Shown: positions 24,999-34,201, counted from the stretch's first letter. The stretch: DNA of 64,000 nt from Paenibacillus borealis (GCF_000758665.1 NZ_CP009285.1:372001-436000), one strand, 5' to 3'. The notes: a model not told the origin generated them from the letters alone. Program-made: numbers and translations.

Positions 24999-26483
24999 AT
25001 GGGTAAAGCAACCGGATTTTTAGAATATCAGCGGCGTACGCCTGCTGAATGCGAGCCTTTGGAACGGATTAAGAACTGGAATGAATTTTCGGTACCGCTG
25101 GAGGATGAACAGCTGCGGGAGCAAGGTGCCCGCTGCATGGATTGCGGAACACCGTTCTGTCATGTAGGACGTCTGCTGAGCGGAATGGCCAGCGGCTGCC
25201 CGCTGCATAACCTTATTCCGGAATGGAACGACATGGTATACCGCGGTAATTGGCAGGTTGCGCTGAAACGGCTGCATAAGACTAACAATTTCCCTGAATT
25301 TACAGGACGCGTCTGTCCTTCGCCTTGTGAAGGGGCATGTACCGTCGGGAAGAACGGCGATCCGGTAACGATTAAGTCCATTGAGAAGTCGATTGTAGAT
25401 AGAGGCTTTGCCGAAGGCTGGATTGTACCTGAGCCGCCGTTAACCCGTACGGGTAAAAAGGTTGCAGTCGTCGGTTCCGGACCTGCAGGGCTTGCGTGTG
25501 CAGCACAGCTTAACAAGGCAGGACACACGGTGACGGTATATGAGCGGGCTGACCGGATCGGCGGTCTGCTGACCTACGGCATTCCGAACATGAAGCTGGA
25601 TAAGAAGAAGGTTCAGCGCCGGGTGGATCTGCTGACCGCGGAAGGGATTACCTTCGTAACCCGGACCGAGATCGGCCGGGATATCCCTGCGGCACAGCTG
25701 CAGGAGGAGCATGATGCCGTAGTTCTCTGCGGCGGATCCACTAAGGCACGGGAGCTTCCGCTGGAAGGCCGGGAGCTGCGGGGTATCCATCAGGCGATGG
25801 AGTTCCTTACACTGAATACGAAGAGCCTGCTGGATTCCGGGCTGGCTGACGGTGAATATCTGTCAGCGGCGGGCAAGGATGTTGTTGTTATCGGCGGAGG
25901 TGATACAGGTACAGACTGTGTAGCTACCTCTATCCGCCATGGTTGTCGAAGTGTCATCCAGCTGGAGATTATGCCACAGTCGCCGCTCACCCGTCAACCG
26001 GGCAATCCTTGGCCGGAATGGCCGAAGGTGCTTAAGGTGGACTACGGGCAGCAGGAGGCCGCTTCCCTATATGAAGAAGATCCGCGCCGCTATCTGGTGA
26101 ACACCAAGCGCTTCGCCGGCGATGAGCACGGACATGTGCAGGAGCTGCACACCGTGCGCATTGAATGGAAGCGCACAGAGGACGGGCGGATGGTGCCTGT
26201 TGAAGTTCCGGGCAGTGAAGAGGTTATCCGGGCGCAGCTTGTGCTGCTGGCGCTGGGCTTCACCGGACCCGAAGAAACTGTGCTTGGGCAACTCGGCGTA
26301 GAGCGCGACGAGCGTTCCAACGTTAAGGCTGAATTCGGCGCACAGGCAACAAGTGTTGCGGGTGTTTTCACGGCCGGCGACATGCGGCGCGGCCAGAGTC
26401 TTGTGGTCTGGGCCATTAACGAAGGCCGTCAGGCCGCCCGTGAAGTGGACCGCTTCCTGATGGGCTCGTCCAACCTGCCATGA
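24999..26483 (+). CDS. gltD: Glutamate synthase small subunit
   Basis: The electron-input subunit of NADPH-GOGAT, passing electrons from NADPH through FAD and Fe-S clusters to the large subunit. ATG at 24999 follows GGAGGAG; the protein is 494 residues, the usual length. Iron-sulfur cysteines lie in [23 protein letters not shown] and [13 protein letters not shown]; the FAD site is [12 protein letters not shown] and the NADPH site [12 protein letters not shown]. No gltB is adjacent: upstream is the HAAS gene, downstream a terminator. So the large subunit must be elsewhere, or this is a GltD-like partner of another enzyme. Confidence 0.93.
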   Translation: MGKATGFLEYQRRTPAECEPLERIKNWNEFSVPLEDEQLREQGARCMDCGTPFCHVGRLLSGMASGCPLHNLIPEWNDMVYRGNWQVALKRLHKTNNFPEFTGRVCPSPCEGACTVGKNGDPVTIKSIEKSIVDRGFAEGWIVPEPPLTRTGKKVAVVGSGPAGLACAAQLNKAGHTVTVYERADRIGGLLTYGIPNMKLDKKKVQRRVDLLTAEGITFVTRTEIGRDIPAAQLQEEHDAVVLCGGSTKARELPLEGRELRGIHQAMEFLTLNTKSLLDSGLADGEYLSAAGKDVVVIGGGDTGTDCVATSIRHGCRSVIQLEIMPQSPLTRQPGNPWPEWPKVLKVDYGQQEAASLYEEDPRRYLVNTKRFAGDEHGHVQELHTVRIEWKRTEDGRMVPVEVPGSEEVIRAQLVLLALGFTGPEETVLGQLGVERDERSNVKAEFGAQATSVAGVFTAGDMRRGQSLVVWAINEGRQAAREVDRFLMGSSNLP

Positions 26484-26519
26484 GAAGCTGTAAGATAGAC
26501 TGAGTAAGCAAAGTTAATA

Positions 26520-26551
26520 GCAGGACGCCCTCCCGGGGCGTCTTGCTTTGC
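26520..26551 (+). terminator. Terminator after gltD
   Basis: GCAGGACGCCC and GGGCGTCTTGC pair with one G-U around a short loop, followed by a weak TTTG. Confidence 0.7.
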
Positions 26552-26656
26552 GTTAACCCGGCGGTGGCGTTTACAATGGATGCATGAGGCATGTGGCTGA
26601 CATACATAGGTGAATCGCTGGAACCCGGGATTCTTAAGTTCACATTGCACAGGCAT

Positions 26657-26837
26657 AATTGTTGTACGTATTGCAGCTTTGATTGGGCGATACCGGGGTG
26701 TTTGGGAGGATTGTTGTATGAAATACAGCAATTGTCCCGCAAACCCGCCTGGAGAAGGAGAGTTGCTGTATTACTTACAACAATTATGGGATTAGGGCTG
26801 GGATTATGCGGGGAATGTTGTATTTCGTGCAGGATTC
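26657..26837. repeat. Four-unit dispersed repeat array, copy 2 (inverted)
   Basis: Units lie at about 26657-26677, 26709-26733, 26763-26787 and 26812-26835, 49-54 nt apart. In reverse complement the stretch aligns unit for unit with 8721-8900, including a 29-nt identity (26809-26837 with 8721-8749). The two middle units pair over 20 of 22 bp. It fills most of the 494-nt gap between gltD and the phosphodiesterase gene; no gene is believable in the rest. Confidence 0.85.
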
Positions 26838-26977
26838 CACTACTGACAGTGGGTGAGTCTAAGAATTCCTGTGGTAGCAGCGGCCGGGGTTCCAGAAAAT
26901 TCACCGTAGCGCAGACTGAAACTGAAGCCATACTTGGGAATCATAAATCAAGCAATATAACGGAGAGGAAGAATAAG

Positions 26978-27520
26978 ATGAAACTGATGTTTATTTCCGA
27001 TATACACGGGTCCCTGCACTGGCTGGAGCAGGCGTTGGCCAAGGCAGAGGAGGAGCAGCCGCACACGCTGGTTATACTGGGAGACTTCCTGTATCACGGG
27101 CCGAGAAATCCGTTGCCGGAGGGTTACAATCCCCAGGGGGTCGCTGACAAGCTGAATGCTTACGGTAAATCGCTAGTTGCCGTACGAGGTAACTGTGATG
27201 CCGAGGTAGACCAGATGCTGCTGCAGTTTCCGATGATGGGCGACTATGTGCTGATTCTCCACGAGGGCCGGAAGATTTATGCCACGCACGGGCATGGATT
27301 CAGCATCGATAACTTGCCGGCGCTGTCCCCGCAGGATGTGTTCATCCAAGGACATACTCATCTCCCGGTGGCGGATGTGAAGGAAGGCATTGTTGTGCTT
27401 AACCCCGGATCAATCTCCCTGCCCAAAGAGAACAATCCGAATTCTTACGGTATTCTGGACAAGGGTGAATTCAGCATCAAGGATTTCGCCGGCAATGTCA
27501 TTAAGCATATTACACTGTAA
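26978..27520 (+). CDS. yfcE: YfcE/MJ0936-type metallophosphodiesterase
   Basis: A 180-residue binuclear-metal phosphodiesterase. ATG at 26978 follows GAGAGGAAGAA; the longer upstream frame runs through the repeat array and is rejected. Motifs: DIHGS (D8, H10), GDFLYHG, GNCD, ATHGHG and GHTHLP, ending in the typical NPGSISLPKENNPNSYG. E. coli YfcE hydrolyses phosphodiesters in vitro; the natural substrate is uncertain. Single gene with a hairpin downstream. Confidence 0.92.
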   Translation: MKLMFISDIHGSLHWLEQALAKAEEEQPHTLVILGDFLYHGPRNPLPEGYNPQGVADKLNAYGKSLVAVRGNCDAEVDQMLLQFPMMGDYVLILHEGRKIYATHGHGFSIDNLPALSPQDVFIQGHTHLPVADVKEGIVVLNPGSISLPKENNPNSYGILDKGEFSIKDFAGNVIKHITL

Positions 27521-27537
27521 AATAGCTGTATAACACT

Positions 27538-27568
27538 AATCCCTCTGGATATTTCCAGGGGGATTATT
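27538..27568 (+). terminator. Terminator after yfcE
   Basis: AATCCCTCTGG and CCAGGGGGATT pair with one wobble around ATATTT; the U-run is short (ATT). Confidence 0.6.
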
Positions 27569-27580
27569 GCTGTGCGGCAA

Positions 27581-27609
27581 TTGAGCGCACAGGCATATTA
27601 TTGTATGAT
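27581..27609 (+). promoter_or_regulatory. Sigma-A promoter of the agmatine operon
   Basis: TTGAGC (27581-27586), 17-nt spacer, TATGAT (27604-27609), 58 nt before the aguA start. Confidence 0.65.
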
Positions 27610-27667
27610 GGGTGAGGAGCTTGCGGCTAACAGGGCAGCTTCAAATATAAACGGCAGAGGTAACTAA

Positions 27668-28702
27668 ATGACGTATCCCAAAGATTTAAACTATACAATG
27701 CCGGCGGAATGGGCCCGGCATGAACGGACCTTCATCTCCTGGCCGGTGCAGGACTCTATGGTCTATCCAGATAACCATGCGGCGGTAAGTGCAGGTTATG
27801 CCGAGATTATTAAGGCGATTGCCGAATTCGAGCCGGTGACCGTGGTGGTTAATCCGGGTGATATGGAGACAGTAGAACAGCTCGGACTTGGAGCTAATGT
27901 GACGCTGCTGCCTATCAAGCACAACGATGCCTGGCTGCGCGATAACGGACCGACCTTTGTGGTGAATAATGAAGGCAAGCTGGCCGGTGTGAACTGGAAG
28001 TTCAATGCCTGGGGCGGCAAATATTCGCCATGGGACCTTGACGATAAGGTAGCTCCGCAAATTCTGGAGCAGCTGGAGATCAGCAGCTTCGATGCACCGC
28101 TTGTCATGGAAGGCGGCTCGATTCATACCGATGGCGAAGGAACACTGCTGACCACCGAAGAATGCCTGCTGAACACGAACCGCAATCCGGAGCTGGACCG
28201 GGAAGAGATTGCCGGCTTAGTGAAGCGATATACCGGGACTGAGTCGATCATCTGGCTGAAGCGCGGCCTCAGCGGAGACGAGACGGACGGTCATGTCGAT
28301 AACATCGCGTGCTTCGCTGCGCCGGGCAAGGTGGTCATCCAGGTCTGCGGGGACCCGGAGGATGAGAATTATGCCATTTCGGAGGAGAACCTGCGTATTC
28401 TGGAGCAGGCTGTTGATGCCAAGGGCCGGAAGCTGGAGATTATCCGCATTCAGCAGCCGCCCCGTGTGGATTATGAAGACAGCCGGTTGACCCTGAGCTA
28501 TCTGAATTTCTATTTCGTGAACGGCGGGATTATCCTGCCGGTATTCGGCGGTACGGCGGCAGAGACAGACAAGCTTGCCGAAGAGACGCTTGCCGGGCTG
28601 TTCCAAGGCCGCAGAATCCGCACAGTGAACGGAATGGCTGTAATCGGTGAAGGCGGGAACGTACACTGCACCACCCAGCAGATGCCTGCGGTGAAATCGT
28701 AG
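27668..28702 (+). CDS. aguA: Agmatine deiminase
   Basis: Converts agmatine to N-carbamoylputrescine and ammonia in the cytoplasm. The 344-residue protein is a standard-length member of the porphyromonas-type arginine-deiminase fold: start MPAEWARHERTFISWP, substrate loop NDAWLRDNGPTF, EGGSIHTDGEGTLL, GDETDGHVDN and the nucleophilic Cys near the C-terminus in EGGNVHCTTQQMPA. A start at the ATG 27668 gives the natural N-terminus. The next gene, 22 nt on, carries out the following step. Confidence 0.95.
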   Translation: MTYPKDLNYTMPAEWARHERTFISWPVQDSMVYPDNHAAVSAGYAEIIKAIAEFEPVTVVVNPGDMETVEQLGLGANVTLLPIKHNDAWLRDNGPTFVVNNEGKLAGVNWKFNAWGGKYSPWDLDDKVAPQILEQLEISSFDAPLVMEGGSIHTDGEGTLLTTEECLLNTNRNPELDREEIAGLVKRYTGTESIIWLKRGLSGDETDGHVDNIACFAAPGKVVIQVCGDPEDENYAISEENLRILEQAVDAKGRKLEIIRIQQPPRVDYEDSRLTLSYLNFYFVNGGIILPVFGGTAAETDKLAEETLAGLFQGRRIRTVNGMAVIGEGGNVHCTTQQMPAVKS

Positions 28703-28724
28703 CTTCAAATAAGGAGGAATAACC

Positions 28725-29600
28725 GTGAGAAAAGTAAAAGTAGCCGCAACACAAATGAGCTGTTCCGGCGACATTGATGAGAATATCCGCAAGGCCGAGA
28801 CACTGGTCAGAGAAGCGGCAGCCCAGGGCGCACAGATTATTCTGCTGCAGGAGCTGTTTGAGACACCGTATTTCTGCCAGAAGGAGAAATCCGATTACTA
28901 CGCCTATGCCACCGAGCTTGAGCACAACAAGGCTGTGAACCATTTCAAGGCGATAGCCAAAGAACTCGAAGTGGTGCTGCCGATCAGCTTTTATGAGAAA
29001 AAGAACTACGCGCGTTATAACTCGCTGGCCGTGATTGATGCTGATGGAACGGTGATGGGCAAGTACCGCAAGAGTCATATTCCTGACGGCCCCGGCTATG
29101 AAGAGAAGTTCTACTTCAACCCGGGCGATACCGGCTTTAAGGTGTGGAATACCCGGTATGCCAAAATCGGCGTCGGCGTCTGCTGGGATCAGTGGTATCC
29201 GGAAGCAGCGCGGGTAATGAGTCTGATGGGTGCGGAGATTCTGTTCTATCCTACAGCTATCGGCTCGGAGCCGCAGGACGGATCGATCGATTCCAAGGAT
29301 CACTGGCAGACCTGCATGCTGGGCCATGCGGCCGCTAACCTGATTCCTGTCGTGGCCTCCAACCGGATCGGTGAGGAGATTGACGAGGATTCCAGCATTA
29401 ACTTCTACGGCTCATCGTTCATTGCCGGCCCGCAGGGCAACAAGATTGCCGAAGCCGGACGTGATGAGCAGACGGTACTGGTCAGTGAGTTTGATCTCGA
29501 TGCGCTTGAAGTTGGCAGGATCGAGTGGGGGATCTTCCGCGACCGCCGTCCGGAGCTGTACCGGCTGATTGCTTCGTATGACGGGGATTTGACATTCTGA
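28725..29600 (+). CDS. aguB: N-carbamoylputrescine amidase
   Basis: A nitrilase-superfamily enzyme that splits N-carbamoylputrescine to putrescine, CO2 and ammonia. The 291 residues carry the catalytic triad: Glu in LLQELFETPYF, Lys in YRKSHIPDGPGYEEKFYFNPGD and Cys in GVGVCWDQWYPEAARVM. AAGGAGG sits before ATG 28725. With aguA it completes the arginine-derived, two-step route from agmatine to putrescine. A strong terminator follows. Confidence 0.95.
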   Translation: MRKVKVAATQMSCSGDIDENIRKAETLVREAAAQGAQIILLQELFETPYFCQKEKSDYYAYATELEHNKAVNHFKAIAKELEVVLPISFYEKKNYARYNSLAVIDADGTVMGKYRKSHIPDGPGYEEKFYFNPGDTGFKVWNTRYAKIGVGVCWDQWYPEAARVMSLMGAEILFYPTAIGSEPQDGSIDSKDHWQTCMLGHAAANLIPVVASNRIGEEIDEDSSINFYGSSFIAGPQGNKIAEAGRDEQTVLVSEFDLDALEVGRIEWGIFRDRRPELYRLIASYDGDLTF

Positions 29601-29638
29601 TTGTAAATGAATGAATTAAATAACAGATTACAATAGTG

Positions 29639-29697
29639 AGCAGCCAGGACGCTGCCGGGGATATGACTCTCCGGACAGCCTCCTGGCTGCTTTTTAT
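29639..29697 (+). terminator. Terminator of the agmatine operon
   Basis: AGCAGCCAGGA (29639-29649) and TCCTGGCTGCT (29681-29691) pair perfectly, with an inner GCTGCCGG/CCGGACAGC stem, followed by TTTTT. Confidence 0.9.
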
Positions 29698-29761
29698 ATG
29701 AAGATAGACCTGAATTCTAAGATTAGCGGCTGAAAATGTTACAATACTACGATATTATGTC

Positions 29762-29820
29762 ATGTTATATAACATATCGAGGAAAAGTTAATTGTCACCA
29801 CTGCTTTAATCTGATAAAAT
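29762..29820 (+). promoter_or_regulatory. ABC-transporter promoter with an upstream palindrome
   Basis: TTGTCA (29792-29797), 17-nt spacer, TAAAAT (29815-29820). Seventeen nt upstream lies a perfect 14-bp palindrome, ATGTTATATAACAT (29762-29775), a candidate activator or repressor site. Confidence 0.6.
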
Positions 29821-29860
29821 CTTTTTAAGTTATTTTATAAATAAGTAGGGGGATTGGAGC

Positions 29861-30676
29861 ATGGGAATCAGAAAAAAATGGGCTATGTCAGGTATGGTGG
29901 CATTACTGGTTTTGGCAATGGTCGGCTGTGGTTCGAACAATAACGCAGGCAGCGGCGATGCGGCAGGAGAGAGCATCAAGTTCGCCAGCGATGCCAGTTA
30001 TGCACCTATGGAGTATATGGATACAGATACTATCAAGGGTTTTGACATTGATTTCATTAAGGCGGTTATGGAAGAAGCGGGTATTGATTACACCGTGACA
30101 AATACAGGCTGGGATACGATGCTGACCAGTGTTCAGCAAGGCACTGAATATCAGGCGGGCCTGTCGTCGGTATCCATTACTGATGAGCGTAAAGAAACCT
30201 ATGACTATTCCATTCCTTACTTCGAATCAACGAACATGATCATGGTCAAGGAAGGCAGCGATATCAAGTCTGCCCTTGATTTGAAGGATAAGAAAGTTGC
30301 CGTTCAGGCAGCAACAACTGCGGATGATCTGATGAGCGGCATTATGGGGATCGACAACGGCAATCTGAAGCGCTTTGACAGCAATGCGGTAGCCCTGATG
30401 GAGCTGAACGGCGGCGGAGCGGATGCAGTGGTTGCGGATATCGCCATCGTGAACGAATACATTAAGAACAATCCGAATGAGAAGCTGGTCGGTATTATCG
30501 ACAAGGAGAACTTCGGTTCCGAATATTACGGCATCCTGTATCCTAAGGGCAGCGAATGGAAAGCCAAGCTGGACCCGGCGATCAAGACGATTATCGAGAA
30601 CGGCAAATATGCGGAGATCTACAAAGAGTGGTTCGGTGAAGAGCCGGACACTAAGACGCTTTTGAGCGCAGAGTAA
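29861..30676 (+). CDS. Amino-acid ABC transporter substrate-binding lipoprotein
   Basis: A 271-residue lipoprotein held on the outer face of the membrane. The signal ends with lipobox LAMVGC (Cys near residue 23) followed by a Ser/Asn/Gly tether. The mature part is an SBP_bac_3 fold: FASDASYAPMEYMD, GFDIDFIKAVMEEAG, TDERKETYDYSIPY and the ending IIENGKYAEIYKEWFGEEP. Family 3 binders take polar amino acids; the exact ligand is not readable. A hairpin between it and the permease gene should make it more abundant than the membrane parts. Confidence 0.92.
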   Translation: MGIRKKWAMSGMVALLVLAMVGCGSNNNAGSGDAAGESIKFASDASYAPMEYMDTDTIKGFDIDFIKAVMEEAGIDYTVTNTGWDTMLTSVQQGTEYQAGLSSVSITDERKETYDYSIPYFESTNMIMVKEGSDIKSALDLKDKKVAVQAATTADDLMSGIMGIDNGNLKRFDSNAVALMELNGGGADAVVADIAIVNEYIKNNPNEKLVGIIDKENFGSEYYGILYPKGSEWKAKLDPAIKTIIENGKYAEIYKEWFGEEPDTKTLLSAE

Positions 30677-30690
30677 GCGGAGTAACAATT

Positions 30691-30732
30691 AAGCATGCGT
30701 AATGATTGCTATTGCGCATGCTTCTTTTTTTG
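30691..30732 (+). terminator. Intra-operon terminator (partial readthrough)
   Basis: AAGCATGCG and CGCATGCTT pair perfectly and are followed by CTTTTTTT. It lies between the binding-protein and permease genes of one transporter, so it probably sets their ratio. Confidence 0.85.
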
Positions 30733-30786
30733 AAACACAAGAGAAACATAGAGAAAGCTATAAGCAGAAGAGAAGGGAAGAGTTCT

Positions 30787-31434
30787 ATGGATTTCAGATT
30801 TGACATCATCGTACATTATTTACCGGTTTTACTTAAAGGGACTTTGTTCACCATAGGCGTATCGCTGGTATCGATCCTGTGCGGCTCCATTCTGGGACTG
30901 GTTATCGGATTCGGCAAAATGGCGCCCAAGTGGTATTTCCGCTGGCCGTTTCATGCCTATATCAACATCTTCCGCGGAACACCGCTGTATGTGCAGATCC
31001 TGATCGTCCATTTCGGGCTGATTCCGTTATTCTATGGTAAAACCTATGCGCTGATGAGCGCATTTGTGGCGCTTTCGCTCAATTCCGCGGCGTATTCCGC
31101 CGAAATCTTCCGCGCGGGTATCCAGTCGATTGATCCCGGACAACGGGAAGCTGCCCTGTCACTCGGGATGACCAAATTACAGGCGATGCGTTTCATTATT
31201 CTGCCTCAGGCGATCAAACGGATGGTTCCGGCGTTCGGGAATGAATTCATCGTCCTCGTTAAGGATTCCTCGCTGCTGGCACTTATTGCCGCACCTGAGA
31301 TTATGTATTGGAGCAACACCATGAAGGGCCAGTATCTGCGGATCTGGGAGCCTTATTTGACCGCAGCACTGATCTATTTCATCCTGACCTATTCCCTCAG
31401 CAAGCTGCTTAATTATATCGAACGGAAGGTGTAA
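30787..31434 (+). CDS. Amino-acid ABC transporter permease
   Basis: A 215-residue HisM/GlnP-type inner-membrane permease with about five helices. ATG at 30787 follows GAAGGGAAGAG; the longer frame back to 30706 runs into the terminator and is rejected. It shows the family start VHYLPVLLKGTLFTIGVSLV, the FRGTPLYVQILI segment and the EAA loop AAYSAEIFRAGIQSID / GQREAALSLGM. A single permease gene implies a homodimeric channel. It ends 6 nt before the ATPase start. Confidence 0.93.
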   Translation: MDFRFDIIVHYLPVLLKGTLFTIGVSLVSILCGSILGLVIGFGKMAPKWYFRWPFHAYINIFRGTPLYVQILIVHFGLIPLFYGKTYALMSAFVALSLNSAAYSAEIFRAGIQSIDPGQREAALSLGMTKLQAMRFIILPQAIKRMVPAFGNEFIVLVKDSSLLALIAAPEIMYWSNTMKGQYLRIWEPYLTAALIYFILTYSLSKLLNYIERKV

Positions 31435-31440
31435 CCCTAT

Positions 31441-32172
31441 ATGGAGCCTATTATCTCAGTCAAGCATCTGCATAAATCCTTCGGTGCCCATAAGGTACTG
31501 TCCGACATCAGCGTCGATATTCACAGCCGGGAGGTTGTGGTGGTGATCGGGCCTTCGGGTTCGGGCAAATCGACCTTTCTGCGCTGCCTCAATCTGCTGG
31601 AGCAGCCGCAGGAGGGCGATATTATTATTGAAGGCACTTCCTTGATGGCCAAAAGCACAAGGATTAACGATATCCGTACAGAAGTTGGCATGGTGTTTCA
31701 GCAGTTCAATCTGTTTCCGCACAAAAAGGTGATCGAGAACATTATGCTGGCCCCGATGCAGGTCCGCAAATGGCCGGCTGACAAAGCCCGTCAAAAAGCG
31801 CTGGAGCTGCTGCAAAAGGTGGGACTGAGCGAGAAGGCGGAGATGTATCCTTCCTCGCTTTCAGGCGGTCAAGCCCAGCGTGTAGCGATTGCGCGCGCTT
31901 TGGCGATGGAGCCGAAGATCATGCTGTTTGATGAACCGACTTCTGCACTTGACCCCGAAATGGTGGGCGAGGTGCTGGCAGTGATGAAGGATCTGGCCCG
32001 CGAAGGAATGACCATGGTCGTAGTCACGCATGAGATGGGCTTTGCGCGTGAAGTGGGAGACCGCGTCCTCTTTATGGAGCAGGGGATTATTGTGGAGCAG
32101 GGTGCGCCCGAACAGTTATTCGGGAATCCGTCACATGAACGTACCCAGGAATTCCTGTCCAAGGTACTGTGA
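31441..32172 (+). CDS. Amino-acid ABC transporter ATPase (GlnQ-type)
   Basis: The 243-residue energising subunit. Walker [10 protein letters not shown] (about 38-46), Q-loop [10 protein letters not shown], signature [15 protein letters not shown], Walker [16 protein letters not shown]-loop and switch His in [12 protein letters not shown] are all intact. Length and sequence fit polar amino-acid uptake systems (GlnQ, ArtM, TcyN). It closes the three-gene transporter; a ragged hairpin with TTTTTTT near 32248-32297 probably ends the transcript. Confidence 0.95.
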   Translation: MEPIISVKHLHKSFGAHKVLSDISVDIHSREVVVVIGPSGSGKSTFLRCLNLLEQPQEGDIIIEGTSLMAKSTRINDIRTEVGMVFQQFNLFPHKKVIENIMLAPMQVRKWPADKARQKALELLQKVGLSEKAEMYPSSLSGGQAQRVAIARALAMEPKIMLFDEPTSALDPEMVGEVLAVMKDLAREGMTMVVVTHEMGFAREVGDRVLFMEQGIIVEQGAPEQLFGNPSHERTQEFLSKVL

Positions 32173-32294
32173 GATTTTGTCAAAGTAGAATATTGTCATT
32201 TAATCGGTTATATTAGAAGAGCAAGAATTAGGCATGGAACCATCAGTGAATATCTGCCCGGAACGGCGGGGAGGAGGCTCGGGGATATCTTTTT

Positions 32295-32346
32295 TTAAAG
32301 TATAAGGATTTATGGGCTACGCATAATAATTTATCCTTATATTTCC
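32295..32346. repeat. AT-rich imperfect palindrome, copy C
   Basis: AAAGTATAAGGATTTATG ... TAATTTATCCTTATATTTC. Its 12-nt arms (AAGTATAAGGAT / ATCCTTATATTT) pair with one wobble. Related to 10050-10104 and 61621-61673. It lies in the 254-nt gap before terB. Confidence 0.6.
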
Positions 32347-32426
32347 TGCAGAAGCGGATATGGTGCTTATAGTACGGCACAGCCTTTTCTACTGGTCATA
32401 ATTCAGAATGATAGAAGGAGAATACG

Positions 32427-32873
32427 ATGAGCACATTTAAAAATTGGCTGAACACTACCAAAACCGGACTGACAGAACAAGTGAAGAAGTTTAAAAATAA
32501 AGACTTTATGAACGCGGTAGTTGCGGGCTGCGCACTGGTGGCTGCGGCTGACGGCAAAATTGAGGAATCCGAGAAGAACAAAATGGCCGGATATATGAAC
32601 CTCAGCAATGAATTGAAGGTATTTGACATGAGAGATGTCATCAACCAGTTCAATTTCTATGTGAGTAACTTCGAATTCTCACCGGAAATCGGCAAGCAGG
32701 AAGCACTGAAATCGATCGCGAAATTCAGCAGCAAACCGGAAATCGGACGTGTCATTGTTGGCGTATGCTCTGCGATCGGTGCGGCTGACGGCGACTTCGA
32801 TGAGCATGAGAAAGCGGTTGTACGGAATATCTGCAGTGTGCTCGGACTTAGCCCAAGCGAATTCAGCCTGTAA
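32427..32873 (+). CDS. terB: TerB-family tellurite-resistance protein
   Basis: A 148-residue all-helical cytoplasmic or membrane-associated protein. ATG 32427 follows GAAGGAG. Two acidic metal-binding turns, AAADGKIEESEK (about 36-47) and GAADGDFDEHEK, are the TerB hallmark; the basic N-terminus (FKNWLNTTKTGLTEQVKKFK) may touch membrane or nucleic acid. In the Ter model TerB sits at the inner membrane with TerC and links it to TerD-type proteins. First gene of the Ter island, with a second promoter between it and the terD genes. Confidence 0.92.
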   Translation: MSTFKNWLNTTKTGLTEQVKKFKNKDFMNAVVAGCALVAAADGKIEESEKNKMAGYMNLSNELKVFDMRDVINQFNFYVSNFEFSPEIGKQEALKSIAKFSSKPEIGRVIVGVCSAIGAADGDFDEHEKAVVRNICSVLGLSPSEFSL

Positions 32874-32904
32874 CAGCGGGCCGGAAGGCATCCGCTAAAT
32901 TGGA

Positions 32905-32932
32905 TGAAACTTAGGCGTTTTTCCATCGTATC
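32905..32932 (+). promoter_or_regulatory. ECF sigma (sigma-W/sigma-M type) promoter before terD genes
   Basis: TGAAAC (32905-32910), exactly 16 nt, CGTATC (32927-32932). This fits the B. subtilis envelope-stress consensus TGAAAC-N16-CGTM. In B. subtilis the related yceCDEFGHI operon is under such sigma factors. It lies 68 nt before the first terD start. Confidence 0.75.
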
Positions 32933-32999
32933 ACTGATATAACACTCGCAAGAAGAACTTACAGGCAGTGATTTCTACTGGAAACGGAGGTACGTAAAG

Positions 33000-33596
33000 T
33001 TGGCTGGAATCAATCTCGTAAAAGGTCAGAAGATCGATTTAACCAAAGGGAATGCCGGACTGTCTAACGTTATCGTAGGACTGGGCTGGGACCCTGCCGA
33101 ACCGGCAAGAGGCTTCTTTGGTGTCAAGAAACAGGCGAATGTAGACTGCGATGCTTCAGCCTTGCTGCTGAATGAGAATGGCAAGCTGACCAATAAGCTG
33201 AACCTCGTCTGCTTTCACAACAAACAGAATGCGAACAATTCCGTGGTTCACTCGGGAGATAACCTGACGGGTGAAGGAGACGGGGACGACGAGCAGATTA
33301 TGGTGAATCTGAAGGCGATTCCTGCCGATGTCCATAAGGTTCTGGTTGTGGTCAACATCTACGACGCCGTGAACCGCAAGCAGGATTTCGGGATGATCAA
33401 ATCGGCGTACATCCGGATTATTAATGCAGCAGGGAATGGCGAGCTGATCAAGTTTAATCTGACGGACAATTACACAGGCTTCACGGCACTGATCTGCGGC
33501 GAGCTCTACCGTCATGGTGAAGAGTGGAAATTCGCAGCTATCGGTGAAGGCGCGCACGCAGCACATATCAATCAACTGGCTGAACGTTATATCTAA
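33000..33596 (+). CDS. TerD-family protein 1
   Basis: A 198-residue calcium-binding-type TerD domain. TTG start at 33000 after GGAGG. It keeps [16 protein letters not shown], the acidic loop [16 protein letters not shown] and the C-terminal RHGEEWKFAAIGEG. The first calcium ligand strand, DFDLDxS in its paralogues, is NVDCDAS here, and an insertion ARGFFGVKKQA precedes it. It is therefore the TerZ/TerX-like divergent member of the trio. It should act with the next two genes in a stress-response complex on the cytoplasmic face of the membrane. Confidence 0.93.
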   Translation: MAGINLVKGQKIDLTKGNAGLSNVIVGLGWDPAEPARGFFGVKKQANVDCDASALLLNENGKLTNKLNLVCFHNKQNANNSVVHSGDNLTGEGDGDDEQIMVNLKAIPADVHKVLVVVNIYDAVNRKQDFGMIKSAYIRIINAAGNGELIKFNLTDNYTGFTALICGELYRHGEEWKFAAIGEGAHAAHINQLAERYI

Positions 33597-33625
33597 TTCC
33601 AATTTGAGAAAAGAGGGTTCTATTC

Positions 33626-34201
33626 ATGGCTATTAACTTATCCAAGGGACAAAAAATCGATTTGACCAAAACTAATCCGGGCTTGTCCAAAATTACAGTC
33701 GGCCTCGGATGGGATACGAATAAATACGATGGCGGTAAGGATTTTGACCTTGACGTGTCTGTATTCCTGACGAATGCTAACGGCAAAGTGGATAAAGAAA
33801 CGAACTTCATCTTCTTCAACAATAAGCAGAACGAGAACGCTTCCGTTGTTCACACCGGCGACAACCGCACAGGTGAAGGCGACGGAGACGATGAGCAGGT
33901 TCAGGTAGATTTGCTCAATGTTCCTGCGGATGTTGATAAAATTGCGTTCACCATTACAATCTATGAAGCAGAATCCAGAAGCCAGAACTTTGGACAAGTC
34001 TCCCGTTCTTATGTACGTATCGTGAATGATGCGAACAGTGAAGAATTGATCCGTTTTGACCTGGGGGAAGATTTCTCCGTTGAAACCGGTGTGGTAGTCG
34101 GCGAGCTGTACCGCAATGGCGCAGAATGGAAATTCAATGCGATCGGCAGCGGCTACAAAGACGGACTCGCCGGACTGACCCGTGATTACGGTCTGCAATA
34201 A
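33626..34201 (+). CDS. terD: TerD-family protein 2
   Basis: A 191-residue canonical TerD. ATG 33626, after AGAAAAGAGGG. Both calcium sites are complete: [10 protein letters not shown] (about 37-46) and [15 protein letters not shown] (about 79-93). [26 protein letters not shown] opens the fold (read here as its parts [14 protein letters not shown] and VGLGWDTN). TerD binds two Ca2+ and is needed for tellurite, phage and colicin resistance in enterobacteria. Closely related to the following gene, implying tandem duplication. Confidence 0.95.
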   Translation: MAINLSKGQKIDLTKTNPGLSKITVGLGWDTNKYDGGKDFDLDVSVFLTNANGKVDKETNFIFFNNKQNENASVVHTGDNRTGEGDGDDEQVQVDLLNVPADVDKIAFTITIYEAESRSQNFGQVSRSYVRIVNDANSEELIRFDLGEDFSVETGVVVGELYRNGAEWKFNAIGSGYKDGLAGLTRDYGLQ

